A stretch of 64,000 nucleotides of DNA, taken from NCBI RefSeq assembly GCF_001562115.1, contig NZ_CP013926.1, forward strand, positions 3,410,001 to 3,474,000, read 5' to 3'. The position numbers and the translations under genes were made by a program. The notes below the pieces were generated by a model, which was not told the DNA's origin, ran no database searches, and saw nothing but the letters and a program-made list of their open reading frames with translations. This stretch comes from Alteromonas stellipolaris (GTDB taxonomy: Bacteria > Pseudomonadota > Gammaproteobacteria > Enterobacterales > Alteromonadaceae). Positions 1-8,287 of this stretch are shown here, in pieces (the stretch's first letter is position 1; each line of letters begins with the position of its first letter).

Positions 1-407
1 TTCCTGCAGTATTCCTATTCACGGCCGTTCAGGCAGCAAATTTTAACGAGTTGAACAAAGTGGGTGTGGTGAATAACAATCTAGATGCGCCGCAGCAAAT
101 GGTTATTTATAACAGCGATGAAACTAAGTGCTTGTCGACCTACGGCCATAATCGTAAGGGCACCAATGTATTAACTTATGAAACCTGCCGCATAGATAGT
201 TACGATACTTGGACAATAACAAGCTCTGGCAAGATTAAAAATCAACGAAGTGGAAAATGTCTAACTTCACCGCAAGGCAGAAGTACCTTAACGCTTGCCC
301 GATGTAATACGTCCATTAAACGCGGTTACACCGCTTACGACTTCGTTATTCTGAATCACTTAGACACTCCCACAAACAATAGCATCGAAGTAGCCCAGCT
401 GGATTAA
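1..407 (+). CDS. secreted ricin-B-like lectin-type protein, 5' end outside window
   Basis: The open frame enters from the left edge (reading from base 3) and stops at 405-407. The first visible residues, PAVFLFTAVQAANFNE, look like the end of a signal peptide with an A-x-A-type cleavage site, so the true start lies upstream and the TTG at 51 is not needed as a start. The mature part, about 115 residues, has two C-containing blocks (KCLS... and GKCLT..., each followed by a hydrophobic/ARC or YETC segment and a W-T-I motif), the pattern of a ricin-type beta-trefoil (QxW) repeat. A carbohydrate-binding secreted protein is inferred; no enzyme domain is visible. Partial gene. Confidence 0.55.
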   Translation, partial: PAVFLFTAVQAANFNELNKVGVVNNNLDAPQQMVIYNSDETKCLSTYGHNRKGTNVLTYETCRIDSYDTWTITSSGKIKNQRSGKCLTSPQGRSTLTLARCNTSIKRGYTAYDFVILNHLDTPTNNSIEVAQLD

Positions 408-424
408 TCATGGCGTATTGGCTT

Positions 425-448
425 CTGCCGCAGAGTTTTTTGCGGCAG
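425..448. other. perfect hairpin after lectin-like gene
   Basis: CTGCCGCA and its exact complement TGCGGCAG are separated by an 8-base loop (gagttttt). No T-run follows on either strand, so it is not a clear intrinsic terminator. It lies between the lectin-like gene and the regulator gene and may be an mRNA-stabilising or weak termination structure. Confidence 0.35.
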
Positions 449-600
449 GGCTCAACCTACTTAAAACCTTAGAATCGATGAATAGTCTTGCAAACTCACC
501 CGCTCGGTTTAGACTTATACATGGCAAATTGATGACCCAAAAAAAAGAACCATCAAGGGGTTGGAGTTCAGTCTGTCTTGGATATGGGATATCTGTAGAC

Positions 601-3600
601 ATGAGCGAAACCTTTCAACTTGGTGACTGGGAAGTCAATACATCGCTGAATTCCCTGTCTCGTAACAACACATCTGTTCACCTAGAACCTAAGATGATGG
701 ACGTGCTTGCCTACCTGTCAGCCCATGCGGGCGAGGTGATAAGTACCGAACAACTGCTTATAGAATTCTGGCAAGGTACGTTTTATGGCGATGCCCCGGT
801 ACAAAAATGCATTGCTATGTTACGCAAGAAGCTTGGCGATAATTCAAGGCAACCTTCATACATAGAAACCGTTCAGCGCCGAGGCTACCGTATTATTGCG
901 AAGGTGGTGCGATTAGACGAACGTCAGCGGTGGGGCAACCTTCAAAAACTCACTCAGTGGAACCAAGGCTCACCGTATCTGGGATTACAAACTTTTCAAC
1001 CCCAGCACGCGGCTATTTTCTTTGGTAGAAACAAAGCTATTGCTGAAGTGGTTCATCACCTCAACCAAGCAATGGATGATAACTTCAGCTTCTTATTATT
1101 AATGGGGAAAAGCGGCAGCGGTAAATCATCATTGCTGCGTGCTGGCGTTATTCCCTTTATTACCCGAAGTGAAGGTTTGGCGGGTATAAAAGTGCAGCAC
1201 TACACCGTTATCACCCCTACCCGCGGCAAAGCCAGTAGTATATTCAGGCAGTTATTAGGTGCCCTTAACGATATGGGCATGCTGGTTGATACTTGGAATT
1301 TAGACGCCCATGCCTATGACCTAAGCCAACACCCGTCCCACTTAAAAGCACTGCTTAAAGAAAATGATAGCAATACTGAATTAAACGACAATGCGCCATC
1401 AACTCAGCCAGTAGCACGCCCTAACAATCTAATTGTTATCGACCAATTTGAGCAAGTGTTGCAAGACGCAAACTTGTCGAAAGATGACGCGGCTAGCTTA
1501 ATTAGCTTTTTAACCGTGCTAGTAAAAACCCAGCGCCTTATTCTAATTGTGTCGTTACGAAACGACTTCTACGCCAACAGCATGGAATTAGAGGGGTTCG
1601 CAGGGCTTAAAGACGAAGGCCAGCAATACGATCTTCAACCTCCAAATGCTACAGATATTGCCCGTATGATACGCCTGCCGGCACTTTCCGCAGGGCTTAG
1701 CTTTGAAGAAAACCTACAAACGGGAGAAAAGCTTGATGAGGTATTGCTAGAAGCGGCGATTGGGCACCCCGATGCACTGCCCTTAATGGAGTTCACCCTA
1801 GACTTGCTTTACCAGCGTCGCGACAAAGAAAACACGCTGCTGTTTTCTGCCTTTGCCGACATTGGCGGTTTAGAAGGCGCAATAGCGCAACAAGCCGAAA
1901 GTACTTACCAAGGTATGAGCGACACAGCTAAAGCGAGTTGGAAGAGCGTAATGCACGAGTTGGTAAGCGTTAACGATGTTAATCAAACCGGCTTAATTGC
2001 TAGAAAAGTACCGTTTGAGCAATTCAGTGATGAGAACGACTTAGCCTTTATTCAGCAGTTTGTTGATGCTCGATTATTTGTTACCGAGTCTGACATTGCA
2101 GCCAATGAACATGCTTCTAATAATCCGGCCCCTGATGTGAAAAGCAATAAGCGCGTTTGTGTTGCCCATGAAGCCTTATTAAAACACTGGGATCGCATTA
2201 CCGACTGGGCACAAAAAAACCGTGCGGCGTTGCTAAAAAGAACGGAGCTAATTACAGATTGCAGTCGCTGGTTAAATGCGGGCAAACCTCAAGACATGTT
2301 GCTGCCCTCTGGCAGAAAGTTAGACGACGCTCGCTGGATGGCCAAACAACCCCACTTGCACTTAACACCGCAGGAAACACTATTCATTCGCCTGTCTGAA
2401 GGCCAGCATAAAAAAACGCAGCGCTATAAAACCACGGCCATCGCCGCGCTAGCGATATTGGCTGTGGCCACAACGGGCCTGGCTATTTATAGCAATAATC
2501 AAACTCAGCTAGCCGTTGAACAAAGTCAACAAGCACAGGTACTGCGAAACAAAGCTGAAAGCTTAGTCGATTACATGCTGGGCGACTTACGCAGTCAGTT
2601 AGAGCCCATAGGAAAGCTGGACGTACTCGAAGGCGTTGGGCAAAAAACATTAGATTATTATGCAGGTATTGAAACCGGTGATGGGCTAAGGCAAGCCAAC
2701 TCGTTGAAGCTTTTAGCCGAAATAAACATTAACCGAGGAGAGTTCGATCATGCCGGCGAACAGTTATCTCAAGCGTTAAATATTTTGAATAAGCAGGACA
2801 CTCTGCCACTAAAACCGTCCTTTGGCTTGTCGCAAGAAACGGCACTAGATGGCATAGTTTCAGCAAATGCGACTTCACAAGGTACAGCACAAACTAGCGA
2901 GCAGGTGCTGTTCTTAAAAGGGAATATTCATTATTGGATTGGCGTCATCGCCTACTTTAAACAAAACTATACCACTACCATTGAAGAGTGGACGAAGTAC
3001 CTTAACTACTCACAACAACTGTTAGCGCTTGATGAGCTAAATCCCAAGTGGATGCTGGAAGTGAGTTCTGCTCAACACAATATTGGTAGTTTAGCGCTTC
3101 GTATTTCCCAATACCAAAAAGCCAGCCAAAGCTTCCGTGATTCCATCGCTTTAAAACGCAAAATGCTAATTTCGCAACCTAATCATAGTGAAGTTCAAAC
3201 TTCGCTGCGAGGTTCTTTATTGGGGCTAGTGGCTGTCGCCTTTCAAACTTTTGAATTTAAAGACGCCGAGCAACTGGCACAAGAAGCCTATACCCTTGCT
3301 GGTAAGTTGCTACTAGAAAACCCTGAAGACTACAACATTGCCTATCAAACCTTGTCATCTGCTAATTTGCTGATACAAGCCCAAATGGCGGTTGGCAACA
3401 AGCCTGGTGCAGAAAAAACAATAAACGACGGTGTAGTACTGGCACAAAAACTGGCTAAACAAGAACCTGAAAATGAAGCCTGGATGACCAAAGTTGCTAC
3501 ATTAATGTTCTTCTATTGGGATTATCATTTGCTCTTCGACACACAAGAAAAGAAACCTGACCCAGAACTGCTTAACCTCACTCGTGGTGCATATAAAAAA

Positions 3601-4020
3601 ACTAAAAATCTGCCTATAAAACAAAAAATTTACAGTGTGAAATTGGGGTTCGAAGACCGCGAACATTCACGGGTGATATTAGATATTGCTAAGCCATCCC
3701 TAGACTTCAATAGTGAGTCTACCCCGCGCCTACTTTGGGAACTGCATTTAAAATGCAGTTATCACTCCTGCACTATTGGTAAGGATACCGGGAAAGATGT
3801 AGGCAAAGGAGAAAGTGAAAGCTTAGCCCTCGCACATTTCACATCAGCGCACACTAACAAACCATCGAAAGATATGAATGATTCATTAACTGAATTCTAT
3901 TTTTTACTTGTGTCATCTAAGCGAAGTGCGGCTAAAGATGTGCTGCTAGGTCTGCAAAAACAAGGGTATTTACATCCTCAGTTAACAGACGCCGTTAATC
4001 GCGCTCAAGACGACATTTAA
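601..4020 (+). CDS. wHTH-nSTAND NTPase-TM-TPR regulator, 1139 aa
   Basis: Residues about 5-103 form an OmpR/PhoB-type winged helix (ends in VQRRGYRII, the typical wing). Residues about 125-450 form an nSTAND-type ATPase: entry motif YLGLQTF, FFGR, Walker A GKSGSGKSS at 169-177 and Walker B LIVIDQFEQ at about 277-285. A single membrane segment lies at about 609-631, followed by roughly 500 residues of TPR-like helices that would sit in the periplasm. This CadC-like layout suggests a membrane-bound transcription regulator sensing envelope signals. I chose ATG 601 because the wHTH begins right there; the frame extends to TTG 418, but residues before 601 resemble no domain. A small gene follows after 19 bases. 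The target genes are unknown. Confidence 0.8.
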   Translation: MSETFQLGDWEVNTSLNSLSRNNTSVHLEPKMMDVLAYLSAHAGEVISTEQLLIEFWQGTFYGDAPVQKCIAMLRKKLGDNSRQPSYIETVQRRGYRIIAKVVRLDERQRWGNLQKLTQWNQGSPYLGLQTFQPQHAAIFFGRNKAIAEVVHHLNQAMDDNFSFLLLMGKSGSGKSSLLRAGVIPFITRSEGLAGIKVQHYTVITPTRGKASSIFRQLLGALNDMGMLVDTWNLDAHAYDLSQHPSHLKALLKENDSNTELNDNAPSTQPVARPNNLIVIDQFEQVLQDANLSKDDAASLISFLTVLVKTQRLILIVSLRNDFYANSMELEGFAGLKDEGQQYDLQPPNATDIARMIRLPALSAGLSFEENLQTGEKLDEVLLEAAIGHPDALPLMEFTLDLLYQRRDKENTLLFSAFADIGGLEGAIAQQAESTYQGMSDTAKASWKSVMHELVSVNDVNQTGLIARKVPFEQFSDENDLAFIQQFVDARLFVTESDIAANEHASNNPAPDVKSNKRVCVAHEALLKHWDRITDWAQKNRAALLKRTELITDCSRWLNAGKPQDMLLPSGRKLDDARWMAKQPHLHLTPQETLFIRLSEGQHKKTQRYKTTAIAALAILAVATTGLAIYSNNQTQLAVEQSQQAQVLRNKAESLVDYMLGDLRSQLEPIGKLDVLEGVGQKTLDYYAGIETGDGLRQANSLKLLAEININRGEFDHAGEQLSQALNILNKQDTLPLKPSFGLSQETALDGIVSANATSQGTAQTSEQVLFLKGNIHYWIGVIAYFKQNYTTTIEEWTKYLNYSQQLLALDELNPKWMLEVSSAQHNIGSLALRISQYQKASQSFRDSIALKRKMLISQPNHSEVQTSLRGSLLGLVAVAFQTFEFKDAEQLAQEAYTLAGKLLLENPEDYNIAYQTLSSANLLIQAQMAVGNKPGAEKTINDGVVLAQKLAKQEPENEAWMTKVATLMFFYWDYHLLFDTQEKKPDPELLNLTRGAYKKTKNLPIKQKIYSVKLGFEDREHSRVILDIAKPSLDFNSESTPRLLWELHLKCSYHSCTIGKDTGKDVGKGESESLALAHFTSAHTNKPSKDMNDSLTEFYFLLVSSKRSAAKDVLLGLQKQGYLHPQLTDAVNRAQDDI

Positions 4021-4039
4021 CCCCTGAAAGGAGTTTCAG

Positions 4040-4582
4040 ATGAACCATCAAGATGATCTTAGTCAAAAAAAGGCGCACAGCTACACCTTATATTTATCAG
4101 TATTTACCGAAAACCTTTTAGCTCAGACATTAAAAGAGGGCGAAGGCACTGAAGAGGGGGAAGCCTACTTTTTCAAATACGAAGGAGAAGACTATACAAA
4201 CGGAAAGTTAATAATACCGCAAAGCAAGTTTGACGAGGGGTATGTGAAAATCACTATCATATTAAATCAAACAGCATCGGGTAATAAGCTCGAGAAATCC
4301 GGCTATAAATTCGCTTGGATCCATGCTCGCCGAGCTGGTGAAAAAGAAGACTACATTGGCCGAGGCCAGAGATTCGAAATGCAAAGTTGGGAAAACCACA
4401 GCGTTTCATTCTTCTTAACCGATAAAATGCAATATAAAACGGCGAAAGGTTGGAAAAGCCTAAACTCCTGCGCGCTGGCGCTGGATGTATGGGTACAACA
4501 TACTTACCAATCGCAACTCACCAAGAAACTCACTGTTGATAAAATTAACTGCGACCCACAAATTGAGATTCAACCTGTGTAA
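4040..4582 (+). CDS. hypothetical protein, partner of nSTAND regulator
   Basis: A 180-residue soluble protein with a strong ribosome binding site (AAAGGAG, 6 bases before ATG). It begins 19 bases after the nSTAND regulator and is probably co-transcribed with it. It has no signal peptide or membrane segment and is rich in charged and aromatic residues; the alternating pattern in the middle suggests a beta-rich fold. I do not recognise a family. Because of its position it may be a cytoplasmic accessory or substrate of the upstream STAND protein, but nothing in the sequence proves this. Confidence 0.7.
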   Translation: MNHQDDLSQKKAHSYTLYLSVFTENLLAQTLKEGEGTEEGEAYFFKYEGEDYTNGKLIIPQSKFDEGYVKITIILNQTASGNKLEKSGYKFAWIHARRAGEKEDYIGRGQRFEMQSWENHSVSFFLTDKMQYKTAKGWKSLNSCALALDVWVQHTYQSQLTKKLTVDKINCDPQIEIQPV

Positions 4583-4779
4583 CGATGAGATTTGTTAGAA
4601 CAAAAACTAGTGGGTGAGAATAATACTCTTTACACTTTAAGGGTTATTTAAGCTAGACTGGCAATATCAAATATTAGTTATATAAGCTAGCTGCATAATC
4701 TGGTTTTGCGCTAATAGATGAATGCAACATTTTTACTAACCTTAATACTTGCACTAAATTCGGCAAAAGGAGTTTCACC

Positions 4780-5175
4780 ATGAAAAACAAAGCAATTGCG
4801 TTAGCATTATTACTTACTATTGTAGGCTGTTCTGAGTCAAACGAAGAGTCAGCAGAAGAAGCCAAAAAAGAAGCCATGATGGAAATGGAGAAAGCTGGCG
4901 ACGCGACAGCTGAAGGCTACAAAGAAGCAAAAGAAAAAACAGTTGATGCTTGGGACGAGACTAAAGATTCAGCATCAAGTGCTTATGAAGACGGCAAAGA
5001 CATGGCCTCTGATGCGTATGAAGATGGCAAAGATATGGCGTCTGACGCGTATGAAGATGGTAAAGAGAAGGGTGCAGAGATGATGGATGCTGGCGCTGAG
5101 AAAGTGCGTGAAGCATGTATTGCAATGAAGAAGAAAATGGGTGGTGACGTAAGCGAATGTGATAGTAAAGACTAA
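4780..5175 (+). CDS. small lipoprotein with YEDGKDMASDA repeats
   Basis: 131 residues, RBS AAAGGAG before ATG 4780. The N-terminus is a lipoprotein signal (MKNKAIALALLLTIVGC; lipobox IVGC, Cys17). The mature part is very acidic/lysine-rich and predicted to be all helix, with three tandem copies of an 11-residue unit related to YEDGKDMASDA, then a C-terminal piece containing two cysteines (EACIAMKK, VSECDSKD). Periodicity of 11 is typical of amphipathic LEA- or apolipoprotein-like helices, so an envelope stress or spacer role is possible. It is monocistronic, with its own upstream region and a downstream hairpin. Confidence 0.75.
   Translation: MKNKAIALALLLTIVGCSESNEESAEEAKKEAMMEMEKAGDATAEGYKEAKEKTVDAWDETKDSASSAYEDGKDMASDAYEDGKDMASDAYEDGKEKGAEMMDAGAEKVREACIAMKKKMGGDVSECDSKD
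4981..5070 (+). repeat. 33-bp tandem repeat inside lipoprotein gene
   Basis: Units start at 4981, 5014 and 5047 (the last one partial, 24 bases). Each full unit is 33 bases (11 codons); copies differ mainly at third codon positions, so protein-level selection has kept the repeat while DNA drifted. Confidence 0.8.
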
Positions 5176-5194
5176 CTTTACGCCCCCAACATTG

Positions 5195-5223
5195 TGTGTT
5201 TGGTACGTTTGTTACCAAACACA
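5195..5223. terminator. bidirectional hairpin between convergent genes
   Basis: An 11-bp perfect stem (TGTGTTTGGTA / TACCAAACACA) with a 7-base loop, between the lipoprotein gene (+) and the MocR gene (-), whose 3' ends face each other. The T-run is weak (ctttcttg on +), so termination strength is uncertain. Confidence 0.55.
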
Positions 5224-5246
5224 TAATGCTTTCTTGCCTTTCTTAT

Positions 5247-6671
5247 TTAGGCTAATGTCTCAATCAGTGCACCAAGCAATTTTATACTCTCAGTGCGAAC
5301 TTCCTGTGAGCCGTCAATAAAGTTGAAGCGTAAGCAATTTCGGTACTTCCCTGTAGCCGAAAAAAGCTGCCCTGGCGCAATATAAATACCATATTCTTTG
5401 GCTTTATCTGCCAGTTTAACCGCGTCATATTTCGTATTTAATTCAACCCAAAGTACGTAGCCACCTTGTGGGTAACTCACACAGGTATCTGTGGGGAAAT
5501 AACGCTTTATATCTGCCCTAAGTGCATCTCTTGCACTTAAATAATAGTGGCGCATTGCACGTATGTGTTTATCGTAACCGCCTTGCTCAATGTAGCTTGC
5601 TATAGCTAACTGAGGCAATGTGGGGCACATGGAACTGCTAACATACTTTGCATGAAGTACTTTGTTCCTGAAGCTTCCGGGAGCTATCCACCCTACTCTA
5701 AACCCCGGCGCCAGCGTTTTTGAAAACGACGAACACAGCAATACTCGACCATCCTCGTCAAACGATTTAACCGTTCTGGGCCGCGGATATGAATAGGCAA
5801 TGTCGCCATAAATATCGTCTTCAATAATAGCGACATCGTATTCTCGTGCCATATCGTAAAGCGCTTTTTTCTTATCATCAGGCATAACAAAGCCTTGAGG
5901 ATTATTGACGGTAGGGGCTACTAGAATAGCTTTCACAGGCCACTGATCTAGTGCCAGCTTTAGGGCATCTAAACTCAAGCCAGTTTCGGAGTCGGTAGGT
6001 ATTTCTAGTGCTTTTAAATTCGCACCTTTTATCGCTTGCATGGCACCGTAAAAGCCTGGTGATTCAACCACAATCACATCACCCGCATCGGCTACCGCAC
6101 GAAGGCATACCGACAATGCTTCTTGGCAACCAGAGGTAACAATGAACTCGTCAGACTGTAGTCTGCAACCCGAGGCTGCGGTAAGTCGGCTAAGCTGCTT
6201 CCTGAGATTGCGATCGCCCTTCACATCACCATACACCATGCCATCAAGTGGCCGGTTTTTCGTTAGCTCATGCAGGCGCTTTGTTAGTGGCTTAAGGGTT
6301 TTAGCGGTCATATTAGGCATGGCGTGCTGGAACTGGCATCGCGTTTCAATATCACTGTCTTTGTTGAACGTATTCAACAACATGTTGAGTACATCTTCCC
6401 ACTGAGACACATCCATAGGCCGTTGCGGCGGCTTGGTCATTTTAGGCGTGTTATTCAATGTGGAATTTGACGATACGAAATAGCCTGATTTAGGCTTCGC
6501 TTCAACGTACATTTGAGACTCTAAAACCCGATAGGCTTCTTGCACGGTAGCGATGCTAACGTGATGCTCTGCAGACAATTGCCTTACCGAGGGAAGCTTA
6601 TCCCCTTCCCCAAATAGGCCGCGATCTATTTGCGCTTTTAGTTCACTCGCAAGCGACTCATACAGTGTCAT
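5247..6671 (-). CDS. MocR-family (GntR-HTH / aminotransferase) regulator
   Basis: 474 residues: N-terminal GntR winged helix (about 1-70, SVRQLSAEHHVSIATVQEAYRVLE) joined to a fold-type I aminotransferase-like domain (about 110-470). The PLP lysine is in CSSFSKTLAPGFRVGW, and the substrate/PLP aspartate region is IIEDDIYGDIAY. This architecture defines MocR/GabR/PdxR regulators, which use PLP to sense amines or vitamin B6. It is divergent from a LysE-type exporter with repeated ATACAG boxes between them, so it probably controls that exporter and itself. The effector cannot be told from sequence. Confidence 0.9.
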   Translation of the reverse strand: MTLYESLASELKAQIDRGLFGEGDKLPSVRQLSAEHHVSIATVQEAYRVLESQMYVEAKPKSGYFVSSNSTLNNTPKMTKPPQRPMDVSQWEDVLNMLLNTFNKDSDIETRCQFQHAMPNMTAKTLKPLTKRLHELTKNRPLDGMVYGDVKGDRNLRKQLSRLTAASGCRLQSDEFIVTSGCQEALSVCLRAVADAGDVIVVESPGFYGAMQAIKGANLKALEIPTDSETGLSLDALKLALDQWPVKAILVAPTVNNPQGFVMPDDKKKALYDMAREYDVAIIEDDIYGDIAYSYPRPRTVKSFDEDGRVLLCSSFSKTLAPGFRVGWIAPGSFRNKVLHAKYVSSSMCPTLPQLAIASYIEQGGYDKHIRAMRHYYLSARDALRADIKRYFPTDTCVSYPQGGYVLWVELNTKYDAVKLADKAKEYGIYIAPGQLFSATGKYRNCLRFNFIDGSQEVRTESIKLLGALIETLA

Positions 6672-6683
6672 TTATATTTCTCA

Positions 6684-6791
6684 ATACAGACTATCCCCAT
6701 ACAGATAACTATACCTTAAATTATCACCATAATTTACCATACAGTTGTAATGGTTATAGAGCATACAGTCGCCTAAAACGCGTATCTGTAT
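6684..6791. promoter_or_regulatory. candidate MocR operator: ATACAG repeats
   Basis: In the MocR/LysE divergent region ATACAG occurs as direct repeats at 6684, 6699, 6739 and 6763, and inverted (CTGTAT) at 6786. MocR regulators are known to bind direct repeats in divergent promoters. The four same-way copies within 85 bases look like the binding array; the 15-base and 24-base spacings are observed, the function is inferred. Confidence 0.55.
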
Positions 6792-6929
6792 GGCAAACTT
6801 TTAGCACTTTTGGCTCTAATGCATACACACATTTCACCGTACTATTCTTTGGCGTTATGAGTAACGCTGATTAATCTGCTACTCAACTGTCACTTATTAG
6901 TTTGAATAAAGAATAGAGAAAGGATTACC

Positions 6930-7532
6930 ATGGAAACTTCGTTACTTTTTGCACTGGCCACGTTTGCTTTTGTTAGCACAGTAACGCCGGGGCCCAATAA
7001 CCTAATGCTATTGGCATCAGGGGCGCAGTACGGTTACAAAAAGTCGATTCCGCATATGATCGGAATTGTTATTGGCGTAGCAGGCCTAATGATTAGTACG
7101 CTGTTGGGTGTAGGGGCACTTTTCACCTTATTTCCCGCCTTGTATACCGTACTAAAAGTACTGGGCATTACTTATTTATTGTGGCTGGCTATAAAAATTG
7201 CTACCGCCCCTACTGATGAAATTGAAATTAAGAAAACCACCCGACAAGGGCCACTAAAATGGTGGGAAGGCGCATTATTTCAATTAATTAACCCTAAAGC
7301 GTGGATGATGGCATTGGCTAGCGTGGGCACATTTACGTTACCTGGCGAACACTATGCAGAATCTGGATTAGCTATTGTGTTAGCGTTTGCCTTAATCGGT
7401 TTTCCGTGTATTTCAATATGGGCTGCCGTGGGCGCAAAAATTAAAATTTGGCTTAGCTCGCCCATGCGCAGAAAGCGTTTCAACTTCACCATGGCCGCAG
7501 CCACCGCTGCTACCTTGTTTTTGATTGTGTGA
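6930..7532 (+). CDS. LysE/RhtB family amino-acid exporter
   Basis: 200 residues with about six hydrophobic segments. The N-terminal signature TVTPGPNNLMLLASGAQYG and the mid motif FQLINPKAWMMAL are hallmarks of the LysE/RhtB family of inner-membrane amino-acid or homoserine exporters; about 200 residues is usual. The ATG at 6930 has the upstream sequence AGAAAGGATTACC. Divergent from the MocR regulator, which suggests induction by an amine or amino acid. Substrate unknown. Confidence 0.88.
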   Translation: METSLLFALATFAFVSTVTPGPNNLMLLASGAQYGYKKSIPHMIGIVIGVAGLMISTLLGVGALFTLFPALYTVLKVLGITYLLWLAIKIATAPTDEIEIKKTTRQGPLKWWEGALFQLINPKAWMMALASVGTFTLPGEHYAESGLAIVLAFALIGFPCISIWAAVGAKIKIWLSSPMRRKRFNFTMAAATAATLFLIV

Positions 7533-7607
7533 AAAGCAGTAAAGAACATGAGAGTATGTTAACGACTAGACGATGGACTCCCCCATACCAACGCCCTGAT
7601 AAAAATG

Positions 7608-7660
7608 GTTTAGCCGCTTTGGCTTGCAAGTAAGCTAAGGATAACTTGCTGCGGCTAAAC
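7608..7660 (-). terminator. long hairpin, terminator of the leftward operon
   Basis: Outer arms GTTTAGCCGC (7608-7617) and GCGGCTAAAC (7651-7660) are exact complements, and an inner pair GCAAGT/ACTTGC (7626-7631/7644-7649) extends the structure. Read leftward, the stem is followed by CATTTTTATC, so it probably ends the transcript of the two leftward genes that follow. It also lies between convergent ends (LysE gene on +). Confidence 0.6.
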
Positions 7661-7676
7661 CCGTTTTAAAAAAGCA

Positions 7677-8228
7677 TTAAGGCGCGAAAAAGAAGCCTTT
7701 ATCTACCCCACTAAAATTGTTTTTATGATTCAACAAGTACCTTTTGTTCTTCGCGCCATCTATCAATCGTAAAATATTGTTCTGTGAGTCGTTGTTAGCC
7801 ATATTGCTGATACTAAAATTCAACTGCGTAACATTTTCTGGCATACCGAGAATTTCAAAGATAAACACCGACAAATGATCATCGAGTTTTATTTTGCCTT
7901 CGCCCAAATGTAATTGGCTTTTGATGACTTCTTGCGTTTTTTCACCTCGGCTAAACGCCTTCACATCAAAGGCTTGTTTAATGTGGGCCACTAATCGTTG
8001 CTTATACGCCGTGCTGTCTTTTGATATTGTCTTTAACTTGGCCTTGTCGCTACTGCTGGCAATAAGCGACTGGTCGATACCGTACAGTGGCGTCATTACT
8101 TCATATATCCAGCGGCCATCATCTAAATGACGAATTTGAAAAGTGGCAATATTGCTATCGTGCGCATTACTTACGCCTGAAAACATCAATGCACAAATCA
8201 ATAAGATAAATTTAACTTTTTTACGCAT
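7677..8228 (-). CDS. secreted protein of unknown function
   Basis: 183 residues starting at the ATG whose upstream AGGTG lies 6 bases away; the frame opens 9 bases earlier at a GTG that is part of that AGGTG, so the later ATG is preferred. The N-terminus (MRKKVKFILLICALMFSGVSNAHDS) is a signal peptide with likely cleavage after SNA. The mature part begins with a stretch (ATFQIRHLDDGRWIYEVMTPLYGIDQSL) resembling short periplasmic proteins seen beside copper or YHYH proteins, but I do not recognise a named family. It lies 59 bases downstream of the YHYH lipoprotein gene and is likely co-transcribed. Confidence 0.75.
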   Translation of the reverse strand: MRKKVKFILLICALMFSGVSNAHDSNIATFQIRHLDDGRWIYEVMTPLYGIDQSLIASSSDKAKLKTISKDSTAYKQRLVAHIKQAFDVKAFSRGEKTQEVIKSQLHLGEGKIKLDDHLSVFIFEILGMPENVTQLNFSISNMANNDSQNNILRLIDGAKNKRYLLNHKNNFSGVDKGFFFAP

Positions 8229-8287
8229 TTGCAGCACCTGTAAGCCTTATGCCGATATATCTAAGGGCATAAGGCATCAATTTGAGG

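Noticed and set aside
425..448. Hairpin as intrinsic terminator of the lectin-like gene
   Set aside because: No T-run on either side.
418..600. N-terminal extension of the nSTAND regulator from TTG 418
   Set aside because: The winged helix starts right at ATG 601 and the extra 61 residues resemble no domain and include the upstream hairpin.
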